This document shows, piece after piece, positions 9,606 through 20,300 of a stretch of 64,000 nucleotides of DNA; the stretch's first letter is position 1, and each line of letters opens with the position of its first letter. The notes beneath the pieces are model-generated. The model saw nothing but the letters and a program-made list of their open reading frames with translations, was not told the DNA's origin and made no database searches. A program made the position numbers and the translations under genes. This DNA comes from Limnephilus marmoratus. Its lineage: Eukaryota; Arthropoda; Insecta; Trichoptera; Limnephilidae. The stretch lies in contig OU862920.1 of NCBI GenBank assembly GCA_917880885.1, forward strand, positions 34,879,019 through 34,943,018. Direction: 5' to 3'.

Positions 9606-12431
9606 ATGTTTAATATTTATTATCAAAATGTAACCGGACTGCGTTCCAAAACCAATATATTCTACTTAAATATGACTAATAATGATTATGATATCATTAT
9701 GATAACTGAATCATGGCTTGTGGAAAGCATTGCCGCTGAGGAATTATTTGATAATCGTTATGTAGTATTTAGAAGAGATCGTATAGATAATAAAAGAGGA
9801 GGGGGTGTGATTATTGCGTTTAAGAAACACCTGACAGTTGTAGAGCGGAAAGATTGGCAATCGACAGCTGAGGACCTGTGGGTGACTCTTATAACTAAAA
9901 ATTCTAAAAGGATCAATTTGTGTTGTGTTTATATTCCACCTGGAGTCAATCACACACGTAACGTTTATGAATTTATGGACACACTTTGTGATCTTCGGGC
10001 TCTTCATCACGATGATAATTTTCTTATAGCGGGAGATTTTAATCTACCTCAAATAGACTGGTCTATTAGTAACGAAAATAGTATGAAAATAATAAATAGT
10101 CACCACTCAGAAATAATTTCCAAAATCTCTGACACTCTGTGTTTTACTGATCTTTCACAATATTGTACTTTTCCGAACAACAGGCACAAATTTTTAGATC
10201 TTGTTTTTAGTTCTTTTCCTGTTATCGTAGCACACACCTCTCAACATCTAATACCTGAATGTAAACATCACAATTCAATCACTATTAATATGAATATAGA
10301 GTTAGACATACCCATGGTAAATAACACTAGAACCATTAATCTCTTTAAAAAAGCTAATTACGAAATCATAAACAATATCCTCAGCAATGTCGATTGGGAT
10401 GTAGAATTTTTAAACTTATCTACCAATAAAGCTATTAACCGTTTTTATGATATTTTACATGAAATTATTCAAATTTACGTTCCATCTAAAAAAGTTCAGG
10501 TCAATAACTCATATCCTTACTGGTATAGCCCGGCTTTAATAAAATTAACTAAGGAAAAATACAAGGTATTTAAAAAGTGGAAAAAATGGTCTAATCCTTT
10601 GGATTATCAAGAATTCTGTGTTCTGCGAACGAGACAAAAAAAAATGTCTAATGAATGTCATAGACAATTTATAACAAATGCTGAACTCAAAATATCTCAT
10701 GACCCAAAGAATTTCTGGTCTTATGTTAAAAGTAAAAGAAATAGTTCAGGGTTACCCAATACTATGAAACTAGAGAATACAACTGCTAACAATCCTTTAG
10801 ATATATGTAACATGTTTTCGAAACACTTCGCCTCTACTTATAATTATAATGTAACTCCCAAAACATCAACTAATATTCCCCAAGCAAACAATGGTATAAA
10901 CATTTGTTCTATTTCAGTTTCCAAGGAAAAAATAGAAAAAATAATTAATAACATCTCTTGGTCATTGGGCGAAGGTTTCGATAAAATACCATCTCATTTT
11001 ATAAAAATGTGCGTCAAAGAAATATCGATACCTCTAGTACTGCTTTTTCAATTATCTTTGAAAGAAGGCGTCTTTCCAGACCAATGGAAATGTGCGCTCA
11101 TTACGCCAGTATTCAAATCTGGGTCTAAAAACGACGCTAAGAACTATCGTCCAATTTCAAAATTACCTATTTTTAGTAAGATCCTTGAAAAAATTGTTCA
11201 TGAGCAACTTTATGACTGTGTTCAATCTGTAATAACTGAGAATCAACATGGCTTTATGAAAAAAAGATCAACTGTATCCAATCTTGCTGTATTTACTGAA
11301 TTTATTTCTAAATCAATGGATAAACGAATCCAAGTTGACGCAGTGTATACAGATTTCTCCAAGGCATTTGACAGAATCGACCATAGTCTACTCTTGTCAA
11401 AACTATTAGCTTTAGGAATACATGGTGATTTGTACCGATGGCTAGTCTCCTATCTTGACAAACGTTCCCAGATAATAGCAGTGAATGGTTTTAATTCTGA
11501 AATTATCAATGTACCTTCAGGTGTCCCACAAGGGTCTCATCTGGGACCATTGCTTTTCACTATATTTATCAATGACATTGTAAAATGCTTTAAGCACTCT
11601 AAAGTTTTGCTCTTTGCTGATGACATGAAAATATTTATTTCTATCAACTCTATTTTTGACTGCTATAAACTTCAAGAAGATCTTAATAGACTTAATATTT
11701 ATTGCACTGCCAACTATCTCCACTTGAATAGCGACAAATGTTACGTTATTACCTTTACAAAAAAACAAAAAACAATCGAACATGATTATCATATTACAAA
11801 CAGTCAAGCACTTAAAAAAATCAATCAAATTCGAGACCTCGGTGTTCTTATTGACAATAAACTTTCTTTTAAGGCACATGTGGATACTATTGTTAAGAAA
11901 TCCATGAGCATGTTAGGATTTTTATTCCGTATTGGAAAAGAGTTCACCAATATCCATACCCTCAAAATATTATATTACTCCTACGTTCGTAGTCATCTTG
12001 AATATGCTTCTCCTGTATGGAATCCGCTGTATAATATACACACAAAGCGCATAGAAGCTGTACAAAGAAAATTTGTACATCACTTGAACTTTAAGAGACA
12101 TGTGCGTCATTATGACATAGACAGCTCTATAAAACACTATGGACTTAAAACTCTAAGAAGTAGGAGAGACATCGCGGATATGACTTACTTATACAAAGTC
12201 TTGAGTGGTCATATTGACTGTCCAGCTCTTTTGTCATCAATTAATATTAGAATCCCGAGTAAGAAAACTAGAGACAAGTCATTGTTTCATATCGAAAGTG
12301 CTTCAACCAGTCTCAGGCAAAATTCTTTCCTATTAAGAACATGCAATCTTTATAACAAAAAATGTATTGATACCGATATTTTTTCTTGCACTTTAAGCAC
12401 TTTTAGACAAATACTTAATGGAGCCTTATAA
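9606..12431 (+). CDS. LINE ORF2: endonuclease and reverse transcriptase
   Basis: 941 codons from ATG to TAA with no interruption. An apurinic-type endonuclease occupies about residues 1-230: QNVTGLRSK at 7-15, ITESWL near 33, AGDFNLPQIDW near 142 and LDLVFSS near 198; the usual SDH motif reads as HHNSI. Reverse transcriptase spans about 430-720: NYRPISKLPIFSKILEK, QHGFMKKRST, YTDFSKAFDRIDH near 580, SGVPQGSHLGPLLF and the catalytic FADDMK near 669. The C-terminal domain (HLEYASPVWNP near 800) is as in CR1/Jockey elements. Length fits the 900-1000 residues usual for the group. It would nick target DNA and prime reverse transcription of LINE RNA. Since ORF1 is truncated, this copy is probably immobile on its own, but ORF2 appears catalytically intact. 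Exact clade (CR1 versus Jockey) needs a tree. Confidence 0.93.
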   Translation: MFNIYYQNVTGLRSKTNIFYLNMTNNDYDIIMITESWLVESIAAEELFDNRYVVFRRDRIDNKRGGGVIIAFKKHLTVVERKDWQSTAEDLWVTLITKNSKRINLCCVYIPPGVNHTRNVYEFMDTLCDLRALHHDDNFLIAGDFNLPQIDWSISNENSMKIINSHHSEIISKISDTLCFTDLSQYCTFPNNRHKFLDLVFSSFPVIVAHTSQHLIPECKHHNSITINMNIELDIPMVNNTRTINLFKKANYEIINNILSNVDWDVEFLNLSTNKAINRFYDILHEIIQIYVPSKKVQVNNSYPYWYSPALIKLTKEKYKVFKKWKKWSNPLDYQEFCVLRTRQKKMSNECHRQFITNAELKISHDPKNFWSYVKSKRNSSGLPNTMKLENTTANNPLDICNMFSKHFASTYNYNVTPKTSTNIPQANNGINICSISVSKEKIEKIINNISWSLGEGFDKIPSHFIKMCVKEISIPLVLLFQLSLKEGVFPDQWKCALITPVFKSGSKNDAKNYRPISKLPIFSKILEKIVHEQLYDCVQSVITENQHGFMKKRSTVSNLAVFTEFISKSMDKRIQVDAVYTDFSKAFDRIDHSLLLSKLLALGIHGDLYRWLVSYLDKRSQIIAVNGFNSEIINVPSGVPQGSHLGPLLFTIFINDIVKCFKHSKVLLFADDMKIFISINSIFDCYKLQEDLNRLNIYCTANYLHLNSDKCYVITFTKKQKTIEHDYHITNSQALKKINQIRDLGVLIDNKLSFKAHVDTIVKKSMSMLGFLFRIGKEFTNIHTLKILYYSYVRSHLEYASPVWNPLYNIHTKRIEAVQRKFVHHLNFKRHVRHYDIDSSIKHYGLKTLRSRRDIADMTYLYKVLSGHIDCPALLSSINIRIPSKKTRDKSLFHIESASTSLRQNSFLLRTCNLYNKKCIDTDIFSCTLSTFRQILNGAL

Positions 12432-13132
12432 TTACCCATCAATTAACAAATAACTTAATTCATTGTAACGAAATTGATACCGTAATTTCTTACGTATTCT
12501 TTGTATTGAATTTTTTTATGTATTTTTATACTGAAAGTTTAAAAGAATGTATATATGTGTATGTATGTGTACATTTATATATTACTTTTCCACCTTACAC
12601 TTTTAAACACGTCCGGTGTTTTTAATTTTGTTTTAAATTTATTTTGTAATTATCTTATTTAAAAATACTTATTCAATCTAACATAAAACTGGAACACTTT
12701 ATTTTAATATTTTACTTTCATTTCCCTTTTATTTTTCTTTTCCTTATATTTTTATATATATATTTACATATAACGCTTTCGACATTACGTCTGGTGTTTT
12801 TCAATTTTCATTATTATTATAATATATGTTTATACATTTAGTTATTTTTCTACTCTGTTTTTTATCTTATCTTATCTTGTCTGTATCTTTATCTTTATGT
12901 ACTAGACAGTATAGCTAGGTTATCCCTAGACATATCTAGTTCCTAACTATATATTATTAAGCTAAACAAAAAAAAAACTTTATAATTATAGACTTTTTAA
13001 TTATTATTGGTGCATGATGTGAACATTCGTTATTGGGTTTATAACCTAATTATTGTAATTTGTGATTTTTTAATGCATGTAAAGTTATAAACCTGTAAAT
13101 GTTCCTAATAAAGAAAATAAAATAAAAAAAAA
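12432..13132 (+). other. LINE 3' UTR and poly(A) signal
   Basis: AT-rich, 700 bp. A block around GTCCGGTGTTTTTAATTTT (12611) recurs as GTCTGGTGTTTTTCAATTTT (12788), so the UTR carries an old internal duplication of about 177 bp. AATAAA lies at 13107-13112 and the A-rich tail follows directly. Confidence 0.75.
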
Positions 13133-13139
13133 TCTCTAC

Positions 13140-13680
13140 TTTACCTAATTTCACTGGATCCACACCTTACGTAATGTCATTTCTAGACCTGAACAAACGA
13201 AGGATATACTTACTTCAGTAAATTAGATAAAGCCCCTCTTCGCTACCTGGCCAAACTTTTCCTGACCTCTCTTCATAAGATCTGACCAAATGTAACCTAA
13301 TCTGACATTAATAGATCTGACCAAACCTGACCTAAACTTACTCTCACCTAGTCTCACTTCACTAGACCTGACGAAACACCTCTTTACTTGGTCGATCCCA
13401 AACTTTTTCCGATCCCTCTTCACCGGACCTGACCAAAACCTAAAATTACTTCACTAGAATTGGCTACAAGTAACATTTTCTCACCTTACTAGACCGTGAA
13501 AAACCCCTCTTCACTTGACCGAGTCAAACTTTTTCCGATCCCACTTCACCGGATCTGACCAAAACCTAAAATTACTTCACTGGAATAGGCTATAACGAAC
13601 TTTTTCTCACCTCACTAGACCTGACAAAAACCCTCTTCACCGGACCTGACCAAAGCTAACTACAAGGCACTAGTTATTAT
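13140..13680 (+). repeat. CTAGACCTGACCAAACC minisatellite
   Basis: At least ten degenerate units built on CACTAGACCTGACC plus AAACCTAACC or AAACTTTTTCCGATCCC, with unit spacing of about 40-130 bp and higher-order repeats (the AAAACCTAAAATTACTTCAC block occurs twice, near 13435 and 13562). Confidence 0.8.
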
Positions 13681-13862
13681 AGCCGCTATTCTCAGGTCGC
13701 TCGCAATCGCCGTCGAAAAGACTTACATCGGTCGACTTGGTTATTCTCGAGTCTCGTCGAAGGTACATACTTAGACGCCAAACGTCAAAAGTCATTCCAC
13801 ACAAACAACGAGTGGGTCGAACCAGTCGATACCGAATAGCGAGTGGTGAGTTGTTTTCGTAT

Positions 13863-13960
13863 AATAATAATAATAATAATAATAATTGACTAATTTATAT
13901 AGCGCCGTTTTCGTGGAAAATCACCTCAAGGGCGCTGTACAAATAAATATATAAAAGAAT
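13863..13960 (-). repeat. Repeat tail with (TTA)n microsatellite
   Basis: Starts with (ATA)9 at about 13863-13889, then TATAGCGCCGTTTTCGTGG and AAGGGCGCTGTAC. This is the reverse orientation of the repeat seen at 34385. The microsatellite is where the 3' tail of a retroelement would be. Confidence 0.6.
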
Positions 13961-14135
13961 TAATATTACTGGCTTATAACTAAGATTTACAATTACAACT
14001 AGTGACTTACATCTAAGACTTATAGCTACTTATATTACTGGCTTACAACTAAGATTTACAATTATAACTAGTGACTTACATCTAAGACTTATAGCTAGTG
14101 ACTTATGACTAAGACATATAGATTTTAACCTAAAG
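13961..14135 (+). repeat. Tandem repeat, period about 75 bp
   Basis: Units contain GGCTTA(T/C)AACTAAGATTTAC, ACTAGTGACTTACATCTAAG and ACTTATAGCTA; about 2.3 copies. Confidence 0.8.
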
Positions 14136-14639
14136 CTGGTGACTTATTAACACACATATTTAGGTATAATTAAGATTAGCGCCAGAAGAAGTATGAAGTT
14201 TTTACATAATATTACAATTCGAGAACACGGGTGCAAAAAGTATAATGAAGGTTCTACGCATTGACTGTCAAAATCTAGTATTATTATTTTCCCGCGCACA
14301 CTTTCGTACTCGCAAAGACATCCTTATATCCGCAAAGACATCGCAAAACTTACCACTCGTTAGCTCGTGATCTGAACTCACTAATTAGAGTGGTTGCTTG
14401 TAATATATCCTGAACTCCCAGCCATTTCGAATATTATCAACTGTTTGACATTTAAAATTCACACCATGGAAATCTCAAAAACATCAGGAACATAGAGAAT
14501 ATTCACAGCTGCCAATATAATCATCTCTTCAACCGTTTGACATTGAAGAATACATTGAAGTACGAAGTAAAAATGAAACATTCGACAAAGTTCATCGCGA
14601 CGGCGAGTAATTTTTCGTTCGTAGATTGATTGTTACTGG
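14136..14639. other. Nothing assigned
   Basis: Only a short CGCAAAGACATC direct repeat near 14312/14331 was noticed. Confidence 0.4.
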
Positions 14640-14790
14640 AGAATACCAAACCTGACCTAACAAAACTTTGCTAGAACTGATCAAACCTAACTAATACTTA
14701 CTTTACAAGACCGGAGTGTACCCAATCTGTATATTCTTATCTAATCTATTCTTACTTCACTACCCTGACCAAACCTTACCTTCGGTAGAT
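14640..14790 (+). repeat. Minisatellite, continued
   Basis: AATACCAAACCTGACCTAAC, ACTTCACTACCCTGACC and similar units, continuing the 13140 array. Confidence 0.6.
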
Positions 14791-14908
14791 GTTATGATTT
14801 GAGGGTGACCGGACAACTCAAAAATGTGCAACTCCATCACTCCTTTGAATCGTCATTAAAAGTGATGAAATAACTTTGTTAAGTAGGTGCCGTTAGATTA
14901 GGTTATGG

Positions 14909-15235
14909 CCTTTTTTTTAGGAACTAGGAAAGGGATCAGAGGTAGCTCTGGGAAGGAAATAGATATGAGGGGTGGGCAGGAATCTGGTGGTCAGTGCGTC
15001 CAGGAGTGGCGGACGTACGAATCGTACGAGGTCGAGAGATTCTGGCTGGAGGGGATAAAAGACCTCCCTCAACCTGATCATGCCCACTTAGCATGCTAAG
15101 AAATGGACAATCCTCACCCATGAACCCGGCTAAGTTATAAAACGTTGCGAACCACTTAAGGTGACCTATGGCAGGGGTGTTGGTTATCCAATAAATGATT
15201 CCTGGGCTGCGGTACCCATATCCGCTTTGCAAAAG
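14909..15235 (-). mobile_element. Family B SINE, 3'-truncated
   Basis: On the minus strand it runs from the GCGGATATGGGTACCGC head through CCATAGGTCACC and TACGTCCGCCACTCC to GCTACCTCTGATCCC. The CTGAGG...GTAAAA tail is missing and replaced by a short T-run (on the plus strand). Confidence 0.7.
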
Positions 15236-15295
15236 AATTCATTTAGACTTTAAAATTATTTAAATAATAAAATCTTTATGACTCTAACTAAACAC

Positions 15296-15360
15296 ACTGT
15301 TCCAGAACTGACCAAACCTAACCTAATCTTATTTCACTAGCTCTGACCATCTTAACTCAC
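15296..15360 (+). repeat. Minisatellite, last block
   Basis: CCAGAACTGACCAAACC, TAACCTAATC and TTCACTAGCTCTGACC. Confidence 0.55.
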
Positions 15361-16801
15361 TTCAATCCATTATACTATACTAAATTACCAGAATCTCTTT
15401 TCAGATTCTCTCACCGAAACTTGTGTTTATGGTATCAGATTGGCATTTGATTAATTGTTATACATTACTGTTATACAGGTCGGATCAATAATATCGATTG
15501 TCCATTATGTTCCATTCTCAATAAATGAAATCTCACGTTTTTAACGACTTTTACCAAAGGTGTCACACGATAAGATTCAGAATGACCTTCGTTTTTTAAA
15601 TATACCATAAAATTTAATTCATGTGAAGATTTCGATCGATTCTGCGAAAATTCAAATTCATTCAACCGTGACAGATTGATAATTTTATGTACGCATCATT
15701 AATTTCAATTCTGGCATTTTAACTCAAAGATAAGTATATTCGTGACGAAGTCATCTCTGATATATAAACCCGAATTCATAAGGTTTGATACGTAGATTCC
15801 TTGTAATGGATTCTGCTTCTGCTTTTTTGTTTTATTTTAACGATTATTTAAATACAAAGTAGGTATAGTAGTTTATTCAGTCGTCCTAACTCTTATTTCC
15901 TCATTTTCATGTTTGTTGATTTCATCATCTTCATGTTTGTTGATTTCATCATCTTCATTTTCGTTGAATTATTATCATCATGTTTGTTGACTACGATTTC
16001 CTCGTTTTCCTACTTGTTAAACTTGTTTATCTTCGTGTTATTTTAGATTTTATTCGGAAGGGCATTCTATAATTGGTCGCAATTTATGGTTTTTCTCGCC
16101 AAAAGTTTTATTTTAGTAGATTTGAGGTTTTCAGGTATTAAAGTATTTATAGGTGTATATTTAAGTAATGTAGGTGTGTTCGTCAGTAAGGTTATGTTTT
16201 CCTTTAAATTTGGTTAGGGCACTTTTTGAATTGAGTTTTATAACACTATTTCATCGGTGGAGAGAAAATCAAAAAATCGACGCGACGACGTCTTATATGA
16301 GATAAGCGAAACCCGGTTTGCTGACTTTGTTAATTCCAAGTAAAAAAGTGGTGTATTACAAAGCGTCTTTTTTCATTTAATATATAATTTTACTCTATTT
16401 ATCCAACAAATTGAAAAATCCAACAAAACCTCAGTCTAAGGCTAAGGAACTTAACGCTCTCACTTAGTCGTAAATCTATTATTATCGCCAAATAAGCTTT
16501 GATCAATTAAGCCGTTTTCTTTTATAACCACTTTACTCATTTCAACTGTCACTTATTTAAGTTTTCACGCTTGTAAATAAATTGAGTTTCTCTTTAAAAG
16601 TTATCTTCAACTTTGTAATTAGTCACAGTGAACTAACACTGTGTGTTCACTCGCGTGTGTGTATTTATGTGTTTGTCATGCAATTTTTGCTCAAACAACA
16701 ATATGTTTCTGTATTTTAATTGAAACTTCATTACTCATTATAAAGTTAGACGGACGCGACAGCAAACATGATGCGGAATAATTAAAAAGTCAACCTCGGT
16801 C
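15361..16801. other. AT-rich stretch with one short tandem repeat
   Basis: At 15905-16010 about three units of a 27-bp repeat, TTCATGTTTGTTGATTTCAT plus CATC. Nothing else recognised. Confidence 0.5.
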
Positions 16802-16999
16802 TCAGTTGCTAGTTGGTGGGGAACTCGATTTTTGCCAGTGAATTCCTACGGTGGAAGAAGGAACCCTAGTTGTTGGCGCTTGAATCGGGGATTCCCGGTG
16901 TTTTTTGTTTTTTGTCCCGGGGATACCGACATTTTCGATAAAACCTATATCGATCGACCATGCTAGGGGGCCTGATAGGAAGACATCCTCCCTCAGCAA
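16802..16999 (-). other. GC-richer island with short open frame
   Basis: About 65 codons are open on the minus strand (DVFLSGPLAWSIDIGF..., ending SSPPTSN at a stop). There is no ATG and no clear splice site, and the product is not recognised. It could be an exon, an old retroelement fragment or chance. Confidence 0.2.
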
Positions 17000-17135
17000 T
17001 GTGAATCGAATAGTTTTCTTCTTCAGGATTCAACACACCCATTCCATTCTGCGCCGTTCAACCAAATTGAAGCAATTTGATTGAACCGTGTAACATCGCT
17101 ATTACTAAGACCCGTTGTGTAAGCATTTTTGAATA

Positions 17136-17352
17136 GAAAACTTCTTTAGCACCGTTGTGATTTGAAATTCGAAAAATAGAGACTCCAAAAAGAGACCTAC
17201 ACAAACACACACGTCAACAGGATTTAGTCTGCAAGAGAATTAAATAGTATAATCGGTATCCTATTTGTGCGGTGCTTCATGACCTCCCCACGCTTGTCTA
17301 CATTGGTTTTCTGAAGGTTTCACTTCTACCGCGCGTGAATTGAATGCAAATA
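17136..17352 (+). mobile_element. Family A MITE
   Basis: Near full-length copy: AGAAAACTTCTTTAGCACCG at the left; GGATTTAGTCTGC, ATAATCGGTATCC and TTGTGCGGTGCTTC inside; TGAAGGTTTCACTTCTACCG at the right. The right end reversed (GGTAGAAGTGAAACCTTC) resembles the left end, so the family has short inverted termini. Confidence 0.75.
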
Positions 17353-17454
17353 CGTTAAATTAATTGACGTTTTTACTTTCCTATACCAACACATGAAATT
17401 AATTCAAATCTTTGGGAAAAAAAACATAATTTGTCTTTTCTGAGTTTTATCCCT

Positions 17455-17650
17455 GTAACTGCTGTATTTTGTGAAGCTGGAGGTAGTAGAGAAGGGAAGG
17501 AGATGAGGAAGAGAAAGGTGGAGAAGTACTTGTTTATTCGGTTCTGGTAACCAAAACATGGCTAAAGCCATTTCAAGCAACGTTTCGATTTTGAAAGGTG
17601 GTCAAATAGACGTTACCACCGTTTAATGTTAACCGCATCGACACAACCGA
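17455..17650 (-). mobile_element. Family C SINE fragment
   Basis: Shares the GTAGTAGAGAAGGGAAGGAG-like block and GCCATTTCAAGCAACG with the copies at 17858, 39335 and 49745. The tRNA-like head is missing. Confidence 0.5.
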
Positions 17651-17857
17651 CAATAAAAATGTATTAAACACGCCTTAAAGTTTTTCCTCTGGTAATGACA
17701 GTTTTATCCACTATTACCGAACACGATATTGCGTCATAATACCACTGCGAATTTAACCCCATCGAGCTGGTGTGGGGTAACTGTAATCTTTACAGTTAGC
17801 CCACAACAGCACGATACAGTTAATACAGTTTATTACAAGAATTAAAAAAAAAAATTA

Positions 17858-18212
17858 TGTGGCAGCTGCTCCCTTTTGGAGCCAGTGAGACTATGGCATC
17901 CCCAATTAGGGTATGTATGAAGCTGAAGGTATTGGGGAGGGAATATGGGGATTCGGATCTAATCACCAAACACGATTAAAGCCATTTCAAGCGACGCGTC
18001 GCTGTATTCTGAATGCTGAATGGTGGTCTTACACCAGGGCGATACTGACAATATATTCCACTCTGGAACGTGGTGCAAATATACTATATATTATTTTAAC
18101 TGAATTAATTGTGAAGTAATAAAGTTTATTTTCCCATGCCGAGATTCGATCCCGCGACCTTGGGATTAGGAGCAGAGAGCCTTACCCCTTGACCACGTAG
18201 GCCGTCGAATGG
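17858..18212 (-). mobile_element. Family C SINE, tRNA-derived
   Basis: On the minus strand it has a tRNA-like head (18208-18135), a body with GCTTGAAATGGCTTTAATC and TGCCATAGTCTCACTGGCTC, and an A/T-rich tail near 17840. The same body order occurs at 49745-50088. Confidence 0.75.
18135..18208 (-). promoter_or_regulatory. tRNA-like Pol III promoter of SINE C
   Basis: The minus strand reads GGCCTACGTGGTCAAGGGG (box A-like) and GGATCGAATCTC (box B-like) with about 35 bp between them. The rest does not fold as a sound tRNA, so this is a SINE head and not a tRNA gene. Confidence 0.6.
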
Positions 18213-18369
18213 TCACCGTCACTCATCATTATTATAAGAAGCAAGTTAGGACGTATGAATTAGAACGTTTCCAATGCTTCGTGATGACGTGAATACGACT
18301 TCTCCATGGCACTACTTTACACAAACTCTTTGGCTAGGAACCCACGCTTTGTGTATATATAATAACTAT

Positions 18370-18857
18370 CATCATTACATAGTATAAAATGAAATATGCT
18401 CAAAATGTATGTGCGCGTTAATCTTTTAACCTACGCAACGGATTTTCATACGGTTTTCACCAATAGATAGAGTGATTGAAGAGGAATGTTTATATGTATA
18501 ATACATGTAAATGATATTAGAGAAAAGCCGAGAAATTCAAAGAAAACATATTTTTGTGCGATTTAAAACGGCTGGAAGGCCGTACTATAGTCACTTTTGA
18601 AATTTGTTCTACGGAAGAAATTGGAAAATAGATGTCCTAGAGTAAGTAGGTTTTTGATTTTCCCTTTTCAAATATCCAGTGTTGCATTGCAAACATTGTA
18701 TAATTAGTGGCGAGTTAATTGTAGAGAAAAGCCGATAAATTCAAATATTCAATTCAGGCAGAGGGCAGCTGGCAAGCGGGTGGTGTGGATTTTATAAAGA
18801 TTGGGCAATGGCGTTGTGTTTCGTTAGCTACAGCAACTTGTGGCCGGGTCTGCTAGT
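18370..18857 (+). mobile_element. Family E Helitron-like element
   Basis: The 5' end is TCATCATTACATAG then TATAAAATGAA, followed by AAAATGTATGTGCGCG, AACGGATTTTCATACGG and CACCAATAGATAGAGTG. The 3' end is GGCCGGGTCTGCTAGT (CTAGT at 18853-18857). It is non-coding and non-autonomous. The base after CTAGT is A, not the expected T. Confidence 0.75.
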
Positions 18858-19584
18858 ATACAATAACACCAAAGATATTCAAATACCGAAGAGATATGCT
18901 ATGGTGTCCGCGCAACTGTCGCCGGAGTACGCGCTAATTAGCGTAGTTTTCATACAAAAAGAATTTGTTCATTTCGTTGATTTTTTGAAATTGTGCATTA
19001 ATATTGGTTAACAATATATTTTGAATAAGGAAAGAATTCGTTCATTTAGTTTAACGTTCGTTTGGTTTATTTGTTAATTATTTGTTCTTTTAGTTTATTT
19101 GTTAATTGGTAAACAATATCGGCGACACCCGGAAGCGCAGACCCACATAGTAAAAACAGCAGATAGCACATCTATTTATATTTCAATATCTTTGAATAAC
19201 ACCAAGACTCATAAAATTGTAGCTTCTACGTTGACGGCAATGAATATATTATTAATACCTCTGCGCATATTTTTAATTTTCTACTCTGGAGTTTAATTAT
19301 TAATTTCAGTTTTGCTGGGTTTTGTTGAATGCATGCATCGCTTGTATTCAGCCATTTTCCATTACATAATTTAGTTAACATGTTAAAGCGAACAATTCAG
19401 TAACTCTTGTTTGAAACTCGCCATTTAATGGGCAGCCGTACAGCGATATTAATTTACATCAAAAGTGACAACTCCAAAAATATCCGCCCGGATCCAATAT
19501 TCATTTTAGTGTTTAATATTTTTTCAGTTTCGTTGCTCATGTTTTTCTTGCTTATTCATTTTTATTTTATTTATGTGTTGTTGG
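18858..19584. other. AT-rich stretch, nothing assigned
   Basis: Only short repeats of GTTTATTTGTTAATT around 19063-19105 were seen. Confidence 0.45.
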
Positions 19585-20197
19585 AGGCTCAGATGAAATA
19601 ATTTCCCTCAGGGCCTTCGTCATCTTAGGGGATGCTGTGTGGAGGTTTTTTTTGAGGCGAAACTTCTATAGCCCCGTTGTGATTTGGAAATCGTTTGAAA
19701 CGGAAATGACGCATTACAGCACCTGCAAAACATCAAACTCCTATCAAGGCTCTTATTGGTTTAGATATAAAACGGAAATGACGCTAAGTCTGCGCTCATT
19801 GGCCGCTTTGATTATCACCTCACTTTTCAAGGCTCCTTGGTTCTTCATTGCTTGAGATTGTTTTGGTAAAGTTTCGCTTCTACCGCGTTAACTGCACTCG
19901 AATTTTTTTTAGGTAAAGAAAGAGAGGAAGTTCAGGGAAGGAAATAGGTATGAAGGGTGGGTAGGAATCAGGGGGTCTGTGTGTCTAGGAGTGACAGGCG
20001 TATGAATCCATTCCTCCAACTGCGGTGCAATGTAATGGGTCCAGAGATTCTGGATGGAAAGGTAAAAGACCTCCCTCAACCAGTCTCCCTTGATCCTGCC
20101 CACCACGCAGCAGGTGGGTCGTAGCGAACCACTTGGGGGTTGTATCCAATAAATAGTTCCCGAAGCAGCGGTACCCATACCCACCTCCCAAATTGAG
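19585..20197 (-). mobile_element. Family B SINE interrupted by a family A MITE
   Basis: The SINE tail region (plus strand: GGCTC, AATTTCCCTCAGGGCC, GGATGCTGTGTGGAGG) stops in a T-run at 19653 and resumes at 19901 with TTTTTTTTAGG and GGAAGTTCAGGGAAGG, ending in the head GGTACCCATACCCACCTCCC. The intervening 247 bp is a family A variant. Confidence 0.75.
19654..19900 (+). mobile_element. Family A MITE, long variant
   Basis: Left end GAGGCGAAACTTCTATAGCC, right end TTCGCTTCTACCGCG. The middle differs from the standard form: AACGGAAATGACGC, GCGCTCATTGGCCGCTTTG and CACTTTTCAAGGCTCC, shared with 42357-42620 and the right half of 49429-49703. Confidence 0.75.
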
Positions 20198-20300
20198 AAT
20201 ACCTCACCTTATTATTTGTCTTTCTTTTGTTATTTTGAAATATGGAATGTATTGCATTACACTACCCCTGCGTATATTCTGGAATAGACTATTATTATTA

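Larger units (their letters stand above)
8971..13132 (+). mobile_element. CR1/Jockey-type LINE, nearly complete
   Basis: A 4.16-kb non-LTR retrotransposon: 5'-truncated ORF1, intact ORF2, AT-rich 3' UTR, AATAAA at 13107 and an A-rich tail to 13132. It lies in a CTTCACTAGACCTGACC-type minisatellite on both sides. No convincing target duplication is visible, which is common when the target is itself repetitive. Confidence 0.9.

Noticed and set aside
9744..11879. Minus-strand frames opposite the LINE (9744-10010, 11517-11879)
   Set aside because: Antisense shadows of the well-supported ORF2.
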